A stretch of 64,000 bases of DNA from Monosiga brevicollis MX1. Taxonomy: Eukaryota > Opisthokonta > Choanoflagellata > Craspedida > Salpingoecidae. Location of the stretch: assembly GCF_000002865.3 (NCBI RefSeq), contig NW_001865044.1:1209743-1273742 (forward strand), read 5' to 3'. Both the position numbers and the translations under genes were made by a program. Position 1 is the stretch's first letter. Each line of letters opens with the position of its first letter. Of the stretch, positions 25,209 through 41,538 are shown one piece after another. The notes under the pieces are model-generated. The model did no database searches and was not told where the DNA came from. It saw only the letters and a program-made list of their open reading frames with translations.

Positions 25209-27297
25209 TCATGATGCCGCGGATGTTACGCGTGGTGACCGTGCGGCGCTGCGCGGGGCCTTGGCCTTGAACGCCGGTTGGACCATGCCGGTGGCCACGG
25301 TGCCTTGGTTCAAGAGCAAGCCCTAAGGACCACCAGGAATCATGGGATGAGATCACGACCAGCACTGTGCGCACCCCTGCCGCTGAGCAGGCAAGAGCAA
25401 GGGGATACCGAACGAAAGAAGCAAGCTCATACCTGGCTCTCGAGCTCAAACTCAATCTCCTGCAAACGTCGAAAAACCTGGGCGCCTGCACCCAATGGTA
25501 GAGGGCAGATCAGTTGCTTGGCCATGATTGCCGTTGCCTGCAAACATAACAACGAGCGACGCGTGAGAAGGCAGCCCCGAGGAAACCAGGTGAACGAGGT
25601 GAGGCTACACTCTGCCGGGGACTCGACCCACCAGGTCGGCCGAAAGCGGCTCGTCGTTGGGGCCTCCCAGGGCTACATCCACCACAACGTCGCACCGGGC
25701 TTTTTGCGCCTCGCCTACCAACGCACGAAGCAAACCCGATGAGGCCGCTCCTTCCTCTCGCTCTGAAGTCTGGCAGATATTGCTGGCCCTGCGCCAACTC
25801 GAACAACTCATGCTTGCCCACCCTGCCTCTACTCGAGTACAGCACGTCCACACGACGTACGGGCTTGGCGGCAAAAATTGGATATCACAGCACACTGCAC
25901 CAAGTTGAGCAAGACGCCCGTAACGCAGGTATTTTGCTGAGCGTGGGTGCTTGAGTCCTGGCCAGCCAAGATGGCCGCAGCATCAGCGGACAAAACAGCG
26001 TCATCCGTAGCCTCCTGCTCTTCGCTGGCCTCAACAGAGGCATCTTCCTCAGCCACGGTGACCTCTGGAGCTGGTTCGGGCGTGCCCGCTTCACTTGATG
26101 CAGGCTCATCTGCTTCGCTATCGTCAATGCCAAATAAACTTGGGATGCGGCTTGGCCGTGATTCGAGAGCTTGGTGGCATACAATGTGACAGCGCCCATG
26201 CGCGGTCGTGCACAGGTGTTGCCAGTTTTCCCTCTCCTATAATGCCGACGCGAATATCAGCTGAAACGACACAGCAGCCGTGGGGGGCTTAATTTAACAG
26301 CGACCCACTTCGGGAACGGCACGCAAGGGGTCCACAATAAACACAAGGCCGTGGCTGTGTGTTAGCCGGGCCAATTCGTCGGCCTGCAAGACGATATGAA
26401 ACGGAAAAGTGAGGGGCTTGGCAGCTCAGGTCTCAGCCGCAAGGTTGGAGCGAACAAGTTGTGCTCTGACCAGCTCGCGGCCCGTTTTGGAGGTGCCGAT
26501 GTCATAGCGATCCTTCTTCGAATCATAGCTTTGATTTACAGCTAATCGAGCATTGGGCATGGTTGTAGAGGGTCAGATGCTGTGGGGCAATCATGTCATG
26601 GGGCGCATGCTTTCACGCACCGAAAGACAAGCCAAAATAGAAGTCGCGGCCAAGCTGCATGTTGACCGTGTTACCGGCATCGCGCAAAAGGTCGACGACC
26701 TTGTCGAGCTAAAAACATAGGTAGCAATTGTGGTGGCACAGCGTGAGCAAAACGTGAGCACAACTGCCTCGATCCAAAAGCCTAGTTTGAGGTGGTGGAC
26801 ACACATACCGAATCAAAGTTCATGGAAAAAATGCCATTGTCGTTTGGCAGCAAGGGTTGTTTTGTGCCCGCCTTGGCCTACCATCCCAAAGAAGTAAGTC
26901 ATCAATCAGACGCCAACGGGCTGTACCGTTTGGGTAGGAAGCGTGTCACCCAATTCAATCCTCAAGGCGTACCTGAACGGCTTTGGTGAGCTGGAGTAGC
27001 ATTGGCACCATGTTCTTCATGGGCAGTTGTCGTGCCATTCGCACATAGACACTGCGTAGTCGAGCTTTGCCACCTGTTCATGATCGGTACGGAAAACCGG
27101 ATTAAGAGTTGATGGCCAACAGTGGTCAAACATGCAGCATGGTTAGCATACCTGTGCACTGAAATAGCTCGATCAATGGAATAGGCACGCCGCGGTGCGT
27201 TCCATCCTCCCTGCCAGCCAGGCCAAGGCAGATGCCCAACGTTATGGTGAGCGAAGCGCGAAAGGGAAGAACGGACAAGAAAGCAGGAGGAAGAAGA

Positions 27298-27336
<39 letters not shown>

Positions 27337-28527
27337 AGAAGAAGAAGAAGGAGAAGAAGAAGGAGAAGAAGAAGAAGGAGAAACATGAGAGGAGTTCAGG
27401 GGACAAAGGTGTCCAAGCTAGGACGCACGGGCGGTCAAAGATTTGGCTCAGGACGCGGTGAACGGGTTCACGCTTCACTTCGGCCAATGCTTGAACGGTC
27501 GCCAGTGAGGTGGCTAGCACGGGTTGAACACCCAACTTGTGGCAAGACAATCCAGCGGCATGACGGTGAGGACAGGCGTACGGTCAAAAGCTGAATGTTT
27601 GTGCGACGCAGTGTGGGGCTGGTGGCAGGCACCGTACCGACGGCAGGGCCAAGGGGTCAGCATCGAGAGCTAGCATGGCATCGTCGATGCCCTCAATGTT
27701 CTCGAGCTGCAAGCCGTACACCGCCGGGCTGATGGCCTCGTTCAGAGTTGTGCAGACAGGCCCTAGAACGTTGGCGTCCTGTTGGCGCAGCGAACAGCGT
27801 CGGTGTATCGTATACGGGAAGGCGACGAGGCAAAGAAGGGGGGCGCCAAAGGAAAAAAAAAAAAAGATCATTAACCCTGGCATCAGCTATCAGGAGCATC
27901 GAGGGCGCGTTCACTCTGGAGCGCACCTCTGTCAGGTCGAGGCGCTCGACCGGGGTCGCTGGGGCCACCGGTACAGTTATGCGACGCGTCTCATTGTCCT
28001 CGGTGGTCTGCTTGGGAGAGTAAGGCGAGTCAGCAAAGTGAGCGGCGGCCAGCAGGTGACAAATGCAAGGGTACATTTGCTTCAGCAGAGTGTGGGCCTT
28101 GCCTGATCTTCCGTGTCGTAAACGCTACGGGGCGGGCGCACAGTTGCAAGGAGGCGGACAACGTTGTTGACACGCGCAAAAAGACGGCAGCCCAGCTGCG
28201 GCATGCCATTGTTGCCAATCGTGGACACGGCTTCAACCTGTCCAAGGCAAATGCGTTTCAATCGTGAACACTCCGTCAAAGCATGGTCCAGGGATTGACG
28301 GGAGGCGTCCAGCTTGAGCTGATCCAGGCAACGACTGGCTGACTCTGGGCGAGCTGACTCACATGATCGATGGTAGCTCCGTGGCCGCGGGTGCGAAAAT
28401 ATTCCGCCAAAAAGCCAATCACATCTTCCGGCTCCTCCTTACATGCAGCATTGAGCGCATCCTCCACTGGGTTCAGTACCTGGCTGGCTGCAATCCAGGC
28501 CTCGGCTGCCACTTGCCGCTCGGTCAT
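25209..28527 (-). CDS. Enolase-like protein resembling ENO4 (flagellar enolase)
   Basis: ATG 28527 starts MTERQVAAEAWIAASQ, leading to a short N-terminal region with FLAEYFRTRG, similar to the DPY30-like N terminus of animal ENO4. The next exons give VSTIGNNGMPQLGCRLF and a variable region (VLGPVCTTLNEA). Then come PLLPNDNGIFSMNFDS, NTVNMQLGRDFYFGLSF, KKDRYDIGTS and LVFIVDPLRAV, matching enolase barrel strands where canonical enolases have KYDLDF and the SIEDPF strand. Near the end are VGEAQKARCDVVVDVALGG and QVFRRLQEIEFELESQ, the family C-terminal pattern. Several canonical catalytic residues appear altered, as in ENO4; the ATP/glycolytic role is therefore unproven. In mammals ENO4 belongs to the sperm flagellum principal piece, which fits the flagellar genes DRC2 and CFAP46 in this window. 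A GAA-rich tract sits in an intron. Exon borders are approximate and some exons (26200-25900, 27580-28000) are of low certainty. Confidence 0.65.
27285..27383 (+). repeat. (GAA)n / purine-rich trinucleotide repeat in an intron
   Basis: Imperfect GAA/GGA repeat of about 100 bp, all purines on the plus strand, in the intron between two enolase-like exons. It is transcribed as CTT repeats in the minus-strand gene. Confidence 0.9.
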
Positions 28528-28540
28528 CTTGTTGCCGTTC

Positions 28541-28561
28541 GTGTGTGTGTGTGTGTGTGTG
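28541..28561. repeat. (GT)n microsatellite
   Basis: Ten GT units immediately upstream of the enolase-like start codon. Confidence 0.9.
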
Positions 28562-28593
28562 AGCGCGCTGGTTGTCAAGCAGTCGCCAGACAC

Positions 28594-28607
28594 AATTGTC
28601 TGACAAT
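28594..28607. promoter_or_regulatory. Palindromic box AATTGTCTGACAAT
   Basis: The core ATTGTCTGACAAT is identical to the box at 18650-18662. It lies in the middle of a 197-bp bidirectional promoter. Confidence 0.5.
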
Positions 28608-28724
28608 ACAATGTTGAGAACAGAAATTGTCAACATATCCTCTTGTCAGCATCAAAATCAAAGATAGAGAGTGACAGGAACAAAGATAGAGAGGGAGGCA
28701 CTTGGAAGTTTTGTTTCCTGGAAG

Positions 28725-29348
28725 ATGGCGGGTCGGGTGTCACATGGGGAGGCACAGGAGATGTTTGCGCTGCGGGTGGCGGCAGCGTATGGGCGTGCGG
28801 CACCAAATTTGGCGCGCAACGTGTTGTGCAATGTGCTGGAGCTGCCGACGGTGGGAGCTGGTGCCGGGAACTCGCTGAGTGAGAAGGCTGCGCACAGCCA
28901 GCGGGGAGGCCAGGCCCGAGGTTGGCAGCGGCAAACTTGTCTAAGCTGCGGGGCCATGGCCTGCGTCAACCCAACCCTCAGTATTGTGCGCGTGCGACGC
29001 AACAAGCGGGGCCAGCCGCACCTCACATGCCGCGTTTGCGGTGCCCTGTGGCATTCCTACGACCGTCACACCATGCAGGGCCTTCGTCGCACCAACGCCG
29101 CCAACGCCGCCAAGGCGCTGCAGGCTGCCGCGTCCCACCCTTCGACAACAAGGACCGTAGCCCCCTCCAAAACGACCCCCTCAGCTCAAGCTGGCTCATC
29201 AGTGACCGCCCCCGGTAAAAAGGACAAGCCAGGCAAAGCCAACAAAGCACGCAAACAACGCGCCAAGCTCAACAAGGCCCTCCAGCAAGCCGCAGGCCAA
29301 AGCAAAGGCGGCGGTGCCCTTCATGATTTTCTGGCCAACTTGAGTTGA
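28725..29348 (+). CDS. Zinc-ribbon protein, Rpr2/RMP24-like (tentative)
   Basis: Unspliced frame of about 207 codons from ATG 28725; an in-frame ATG at 28671 would add 18 residues but lies in the promoter. The N-terminal helix EAQEMFALRVAAAYGRAAPN and the later pair CLSCG and CRVCG, about 35 residues apart, form a probable zinc ribbon with basic strands between (IVRVRRNKRG). The C-terminal half is Lys/Ala-rich and low-complexity (KKDKPGKANKARK). The layout resembles Rpr2/SNM1/Rpp21-type subunits of RNase P/MRP and the vertebrate C18orf21 (RMP24) family; the resemblance is weak. It shares a 197-bp promoter with the enolase-like gene and ends about 180 bp from the convergent SETD3-like gene. 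Confidence 0.6.
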   Translation: MAGRVSHGEAQEMFALRVAAAYGRAAPNLARNVLCNVLELPTVGAGAGNSLSEKAAHSQRGGQARGWQRQTCLSCGAMACVNPTLSIVRVRRNKRGQPHLTCRVCGALWHSYDRHTMQGLRRTNAANAAKALQAAASHPSTTRTVAPSKTTPSAQAGSSVTAPGKKDKPGKANKARKQRAKLNKALQQAAGQSKGGGALHDFLANLS

Positions 29349-29532
29349 TCAAGGCCACTGCCACGACCTGATACAGTAAGGTGGCAGAGGGCCATCCTTC
29401 AGGCCTTGACTATTTTCTTTTGACGTCATGATAATCTTGTGGCTCTTTCTGCTTGTATCTCGATCGAGGCGCGCGCAGATTGAGTGTTCGATTTCTCTTG
29501 TGTGTTTTTGTTTTTCTCCATTTCTTCAAGTT

Positions 29533-32173
29533 TTACTTGGCCGTGAGCTTGGCTAGCAAGCCATCGACCTGATCCACTGAGTGGGTCGCAATCCGACGTT
29601 CGCTCTCGACATACTGCTTTGCCATCTGAGCCGCTGCCGAGTCACCGATCGCCTGTTGATATCCGCACGCCATGGGGAGGGACGCGGGAGGAAGAAAAAA
29701 AGATTGCGAGGCAACACACGCAAATCAGATCATCATCATCATCACATTCACACGCCTCAGCCCTCTGGACAAGGGCAAACAGGCCGGTGTTTGCTGGCCA
29801 TGCGCGAGGGGCGAACACACCTCGGGATCGGCCGGAACAGCGTCTAGCAAAGTCGCGACCTTGCTGCGGATGAGTTGCAAGGCACGAAACTCGTTGTTGC
29901 GGCTAACCATGCCACCTTCCATGGCGCCCAGGGTCTGGCATTTTTGAGGATTCCGCAAATGGTCCTCAACCTCCTCTGCACCAATCATTGCCAGATTACA
30001 GACAAGACGCCCGGCATGCACACAACAAGGCAGGGCATACGCAAAGAAGAAGTCCGTGTAAGCAGAAACGCGGAAGATTGACACCGGGCTTCCAAGCGAC
30101 TGGGCCCACCTTTACTCATGCTGGCCACTCGGGCAAAGGCCAACAATTGCGGGTCCAGTTGGTCATCGGTCGAGAGCACAAAGTCGCCCGCGCTGTTATG
30201 GGGCCGTGCCGAAGAGACAGCCCAAAGGACCACGACAAAGAAGACAAGGAATCAGGATAAAAAGCACGGCAGCAAGGCTTCAAGACGATGGAAGCCCAAG
30301 GGCGCGCCACATACGGAGGTACGGTGAGATTGCGCAGTAGCAATGCCTTGATCTTGTACAGGCTGTCCGTCTCATCGAGAGCTGTGATTGGGCAAGGGCA
30401 TGTACACGTGAGAGGGTGCCGACGAATGCCGCCACTCGAATGGCCTCGTGCAAAATGTGCGTTGGTCAGAACACGTACAAAAGGGTACGTTCACGTAATC
30501 GTTGGCATGGCCCGCAAAGAAAAAGCCCTGGTGCAGTAGAAACTGGCCATTGTTGCGGTCACCATACCACATGGTAATCTGGCTCCCGGGCTTGGCGGGC
30601 GCAGGGCACACAAACTCGAGACACTCGCGCTCAGAGTCAAACTGAGTCGACATCTAGTTCAAGGGCGAACGAGTGAGCTAACATCTTGCCACCGACGAAA
30701 ACGATCATATCTATCCGGGCAAGAAACACAAGGCAAGAAAACAAGGAAAAAAATCGAGGGGCGGGAAGGAGAGCAGATACACGAGCTCTTGTCTGAACAT
30801 ACGGGGTGGTTTGCATGGTTGATCATGTCCCAAAGAGGAATCAGGGCCAAAGTTGGTTTCATTTGTCCATCACTGTTGGGCGAACCGGCACTAGCGCGTG
30901 AGACCGGGGGCGCCTTGACTCCAAGCAAGTGCTGTGGGCGGTCCGAGCAACGTACGGTCCGGCTTGAGGAATCGAGTTTTGGCGAGTCATGACGGTGGCT
31001 ACGGCCCAGCGCCAATCCTCAAACGTAAATGCTTCCGGTGAGAGCCCCAAGGTCTCAGGCACACCGGCCTCCTAGCATGGCGTACCCAGGTATCAATGAG
31101 GCGATTGGTGAGTTTCATTCAAGCAACCAACGTTTGTGAATTTGTGCCCTCGGACGAGAGGAAAACAGGAGCAGCTCGGATTTGCACGCACTGAGAGCTT
31201 GTTGTGGAGGTAGCCGTACTGGCGGCAGACGTGTTTGTAGAGGCGGATGGCTTCGACAAACAGGGACGAGCCTCGTAGAGACATGAGATCGGGCAAGTCC
31301 CAGTATAGTGGGACCGAATATGAGACGGGCAAGCAGGCAATGTAGGGGCGCCAGAAGGAGTCAAGATCGTGCAGCTCGAGGAGAAGGTGAAAGGCCAGGG
31401 TCACGTTGGGCATGAGCTTGAGCATGGTGTCACTATCCATGTAAGCCCCGAGGGTGGAGCGGCGAGCCGATTCTTCCGACAGCATACATGCCTCGGGTAT
31501 CCGCAGCAGCGTTTCACCCGGGGCCGCCTCGGCCGTGGCCTTGAGTCCTTGACCCATGCCGTTGAAATGATCCACAGCCACCTAATCACGCTCGGACCCG
31601 ACACGGCACGCGTGCAAGGGATGGTGTCAGCCAGGATGTCACGCATCACAGGCTGGGGCAGCACCGGTGCACGGGTGGCTTTTTCATCAAGTCAGGGTGA
31701 TGCGAGGCTCCGCTTGTGCCACACCTTGTCAACGGTTGCTCCGCACTGCTTGAGCCAATCAACGAGTTCGTCATATTCCTCCTCGGCCGTGCGCTCTGGA
31801 TGCACGGATAAGCCTACGCGCCCAGGGGCAAATTTCGGGAGGCAAGCGGCGAGCCAGCGACATGAACTATCCCACCTTTGTTGGCCCCACAGAAGCACAT
31901 GCAATACGACTACAGACCTCGTTGAGCGCTGATGATTTGCTCAACAAACGTCCGCAGCTTGATGTGCTCTGCCAGCTCGTCTGCCTCGGAATCATGGGGC
32001 GAGGGCGGCAAGCTCGCCACTATGCCAACAGAACACCAAATGCCAGCAACAAGAAGGATTAGAGTCGGATCTCAAACGTAGCAGCCGGAAGACGGAAGAC
32101 GCTGAGCAGCAGCGCGGTCTGTGTCGAGCATACCCTCCATCATGTTGCTGATGTGTTGGTTGACCAGAGCCAT
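29533..32173 (-). CDS. SETD3: SETD3-like SET-domain methyltransferase (probable actin-histidine N-methyltransferase)
   Basis: ATG 32173 gives MALVNQHISNMMEG, followed by exons with ELAEHIKLRTFVEQI and AEEEYDELVDWLKQCGA, which parallel the N terminus of animal SETD3. The SET domain then reads GMGQGLKATAEAA, TLAFHLLLELHDLDSFW, FTFEDWRWAVATVMTRQNSIP, LALIPLWDMINHANHP, ITMWYGDRNNGQFLLHQGFF. After the SET domain comes the Rubs_subs_bind-like helical region (DDQLDPQLLAFARVAS, AIGAEEVEDHL, QLIRSKVATLL), ending LLAKLTAK before the stop at 29533. The residues forming the actin His pocket in SETD3 appear conserved (Asn in RQNSIP, Trp in PLWDM, Tyr in WYGDRNN), so methylation of the conserved actin histidine is the best prediction. 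Internal exon borders are approximate. Confidence 0.82.
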
Positions 32174-33006
32174 CTTGGACGATCCACGAAGACAAGGAAA
32201 ATCTGCAGCCGAGCCCGTTTCCAATCAGCTGTAAACCACTCGCTTCAAGCAAATGCACTCTCCTGCCCCGATCCATGCCCGACCACGCACCACCCGCAAC
32301 CAACTACACATACCCGTTTGCTCTCTGCGAAAAAAAAAAAAATTAATTTCTCTCTCTCTCTCTTAACATGTTAAATTGGCGATTGGTCAAAGTTGTATTT
32401 TCCACAACAACTGTTGTCAACAATTGCGTTTCCAGAAGGTACGTGACTCTGTGTGCGTGTGCCAGTGGCAGCGGGGAGCGCTACCGGGATTCATAGCGTC
32501 GTGATGGCGGCGGGAAGAGGGTATAAAGGGTGGCTCTGGACTTGAATGCATTTTTGGGTTTCTCCGCCCCCCCTCTCTCTCTCTGTCTCTTTTTTTGGGG
32601 GGGTGGTGACTGCCGCTGCCTCGCTTGACCAAGCGTCGTGGGTTCAGTGGCAGCGTGGGATAGCTGAATCTTTGGGGGAGGGGACGAGTTTTGGTGGCTC
32701 GACGACACAGTGCTTGCCAGGTTCTGGCTGCTTCTCGTACATGGGTCTGACTTGTGTTTTCTCAACAGTTGTGGTGACTGGGGTATTTGTCGTGGCACAG
32801 GAAGGAGTTCGAGAAGCTTCCTGGGCTGCTGGGGGGCCACTCTGTGTGTGCGTGTGCGTGCGTGTGTGTGGGTGTGGATGGCATTTTTCTTTTCCTGTGT
32901 ACCCACATCAAGTACAGCAACTGTTCCATGCTGACCTCTGCTCGGCTGCCTCTTGGGAACTGAACGGCTCGCAGTTTGAGTTTTTGCTTCAATTAGAACC
33001 GTCACC
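32174..33006. promoter_or_regulatory. Divergent intergenic region between SETD3-like and FKBP genes
   Basis: 833 bp between two start codons. It contains an inverted-repeat-rich patch CTGTTGTCAACAATTG near 32411-32426, a CT tract near 32571-32590, a GT-rich tract near 32845-32875 and an otherwise G/T-rich sequence. No gene was recognised; part may be 5' UTR or intron of the FKBP gene. Confidence 0.45.
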
Positions 33007-34796
33007 ATGGATTTGGATATGGACGACACCATGCCAGAACTCGAGACCACCCTGGCTGACGAGGGAGACATCTGCGGCGATGGCTCCATCCTCAAGGAGA
33101 TTATTACCGCGGGTACTGGGTAAGTCGATGCTTTCAATGTTTGAACCACGTGACTCTTGTTCAAGGCTCAACGTACGATAGAGTCACTTGTGCGCCTCTC
33201 ACTTTCCTGCCCACTCGCCGGAAACAGCGACAAGCCCATGATGGGCTCAAAGGTATTTGTCCACTATGTTGGCACTCTTGAAAACGGCGACAAGTTTGAC
33301 TCTTCGCGCGATCGCGGCGACCTTTTTTCCTTTGAACTTGGAGCTGTGAGTATCGTTTTTTTTTTTTTGGGTCCTTTTTGTCCGTTTCAGCGTTCTGCTT
33401 CAGCGCGGTGTTCGATTTGCATGCTCGAAGCGCTTGTTGAGACATGGCTGATTGGATGCATTCCCCTTGCATGTGGCACCTTTGTGTAGGGCCGCGTGAT
33501 CAAGGGCTGGGATGAAGGTGTTTCGACGATGCGCGTCGGTGAAAAGTCCAAGTTTACCATCAAGTCGCACAAGGCCTACGGCGATGCCGGCTCACCCCCC
33601 AAGATTCCCGGCGGCGCAACTCTGGTGTTTGAGATTGAGCTCTTCCGCTGGTCCAATGAGGAGGACGTGAGCACGCAAAAGGATGGCTCCTTGCTCAAGG
33701 CTATCTTGAGCCGTGGCGAGGGCTACAAGACCATCAAGGAACTCACCAACGTCACATTTTCGTACACTGTCACCCTGAAGGATGGCGATAAGGTGGGATT
33801 GGCATTGTGGGGGTGGAAGTGCAGCTCAATTTTTGAGACCTCGGCCTCGCTGGCCTCTCTGGCCTCTCTGGTTCATCCGTGCCGCCCTCGCAGATGTTGA
33901 CGTTCGTCTCACGATACACGTTGTGTGCTCGAATCCCTTCCCTGCATTGGTGTGCGCGAATTGTGACCACAGGAGGTGATCCAGGTGCCCGAGGCCAACC
34001 CCAAGACATATGTGGTAGATGACGAGGATTTGCCTTTCCCCGGCCTAGAGGCAGCCCTCAAGACCATGAAGGACAAGGAAACGGCCAAGTTTACAATTGC
34101 GCCCGAGCACGCCTTTGGCAGCGAGGGCAGCACAGAACATCAGGTGCCGGCCAACGCAACCCTTGTGGCCGTGATCAAGGTGCACCAGGTGGAGTTTGCC
34201 AAGGAGACCTGGGATCTTTCCAGCGAGGAGAAGGTTGCCGCTGCCGAAACCCTGCGAACGGCCGGCAACAACTTTTTCAAGGCAGGCGATTTTGCGCGTG
34301 CTCTCCGCCGTTACACCAAGGCCGTCGACCATTTGAAATCGGACCACGACTTTACCGAGGAGCTCAAGGCGGAGGCCAAGCAGAAGCGTGTCGCCTGCTA
34401 CTCCAACATGGCGCAGTGCGCCCTTAAGACAAAGGAGTTTACCAAGGCTCGTGAGCATGCCGATGCGGCGCTGGAGCTCGACCCTCAAAATGTCAAGGTG
34501 AGGCGGCAGTTGGCTGTTAATGTGGCGCCCCGGCCGTGGTTGAAAGTTGAAGGATTATGTGTGCTGCTTGATCAGTGGGTAATTCTAACGCGTTTTGTCC
34601 TTGGTAGGCGTTGTATCGTCGGGCCATGGCTCTGCATGAGATGTCCGAGTGGGATCAGGCTGCGGCGGATTGCCAACAAATCCAGACTTTGGACAAGGAC
34701 AATACTAGCGCAGCCGCCCTCTTGAAGAAGGTTAAGGCCAAGCAGCATGCCTACAATCAGAAGCAGAAGGCCTTGTTCAAGGGACTCTTCAAGTAA
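33007..34796 (+). CDS. FKBP51/52-like immunophilin (two FKBP domains + TPR)
   Basis: ATG 33007 is in a strong CACCATGG context. The first FKBP domain (exon 2 to 33660: VFVHYVGTLENGDKFDSS, FSFELG, GRVIKGWDEG, KAYGDAG, LVFEIELF) keeps the aromatic pocket residues of active peptidyl-prolyl isomerases. The second FKBP domain (ELTNVTFSYTVTLKDGDK to LVAVIKVHQVEF, across an intron at about 33792-33973) is degenerate. Three TPR repeats follow (AGNNFFKAGDFARALRRY, CYSNMAQCALKTKEF, ALYRRAMALHEMSEW) with Asn residues of the Hsp90-binding carboxylate clamp. The stop is at 34794-34796. It should bind Hsp90 and act as a co-chaperone. The next gene lies in the same orientation. Confidence 0.9.
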
Positions 34797-35199
34797 AATG
34801 TTGATCCTACAATGGTCGGATTGAGTTGATGAATCGAACAAAACCAACCTATGACTATGTATCGGCTCTCTGGGCAAGCAATCGACGAGAAGCAGGATTG
34901 GGTATAAAAAGAAAAGAATCGAGAAGGCTACCGAGCTTGTCGAGTTGTAATCCCATTTCCACTGTCTTGAAGCGCCAAGACGTCGCCCAAGTCCGGACCA
35001 GCAGTTGGCTGCAGCGCACCTGGAAGCGCCTGCTTCGTCCACTCCCTTGAAACCTTGAAAGGTTCAACTCGCTCTCTCAAGTTGTATACGTAAAACATAG
35101 CATTCTTGCTGAATTTTATAAGGCCACAACGTTACTTAATGCAGATAAATGGCATGTTTGTGTCGGTACGGTAGGATGACTTGTCATACGAACATGACA

Positions 35200-35242
<43 letters not shown>

Positions 35243-35387
35243 ACTCCTCCTCCTCCTCCTCCTCCCTTTCCGTGACGCCTTGTGGTGGTGCTTGTCATGC
35301 ACTTTGCAACGCCACCCGCGCTCGACTCTGGGGAGGTGCTGCTCGTGCTGTTGGGTGGCGAGAGTAGACCAACGAGACGCCCTCGGG
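34797..35387. promoter_or_regulatory. Intergenic region upstream of the receptor phosphatase
   Basis: About 590 bp holding the FKBP 3' flank and the receptor phosphatase promoter. It contains the GT tract 35202-35240 followed by a CTC-rich patch, and no gene. The two genes flanking it run in the same direction. Confidence 0.45.
35202..35240. repeat. (GT)n microsatellite
   Basis: About 20 GT units 150 bp upstream of the receptor phosphatase start, followed by six CTC units. Confidence 0.94.
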
Positions 35388-41283
<5,896 letters not shown>

Positions 41284-41538
41284 AAAATAAGAAAAACAAA
41301 TAAGGTTTGACTGGCTCGTGGTCCATGACTCGGTATGAATAATTGAAATGTGTAGTTCGCGATGGGTCAAGGACTGTGACATCGCGTTGGCGCTGTTGAG
41401 TAGGTCGGGAGTGCGCATGCGACGCGATGCGCTCATCAGATCATTCGTGTCAGTAAATTAACATGTCAAGAGCCAGTTGGGTGGAAAGGGTGGGATGTGA
41501 GTCGCTGCAACTCGGCGCAGTAGGACGCATGGGTATTG
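41284..41538. other. Convergent 3' intergenic region
   Basis: Short spacer between two converging genes; no feature was recognised. Confidence 0.4.

Larger units (their letters stand above)
28528..28724. promoter_or_regulatory. Short divergent promoter with palindromic box
   Basis: Only 197 bp separate the two start codons. It contains a GT tract at 28541-28561, the palindrome AATTGTCTGACAAT at 28594-28607 and TTGTCAGCAT at 28643-28652. It probably serves both genes as a bidirectional promoter. Confidence 0.55.

Noticed and set aside
27195-27461. Long Lys/Arg-rich open frame over the GAA tract on the plus strand
   Set aside because: It is a translation of the intronic trinucleotide repeat in the enolase-like gene, with no conserved sequence.
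28370-28420. TTCCGCCAAAAA as an additional E2F site
   Set aside because: It lies within the first coding exon/intron region of the enolase-like gene, so position does not support a promoter role.
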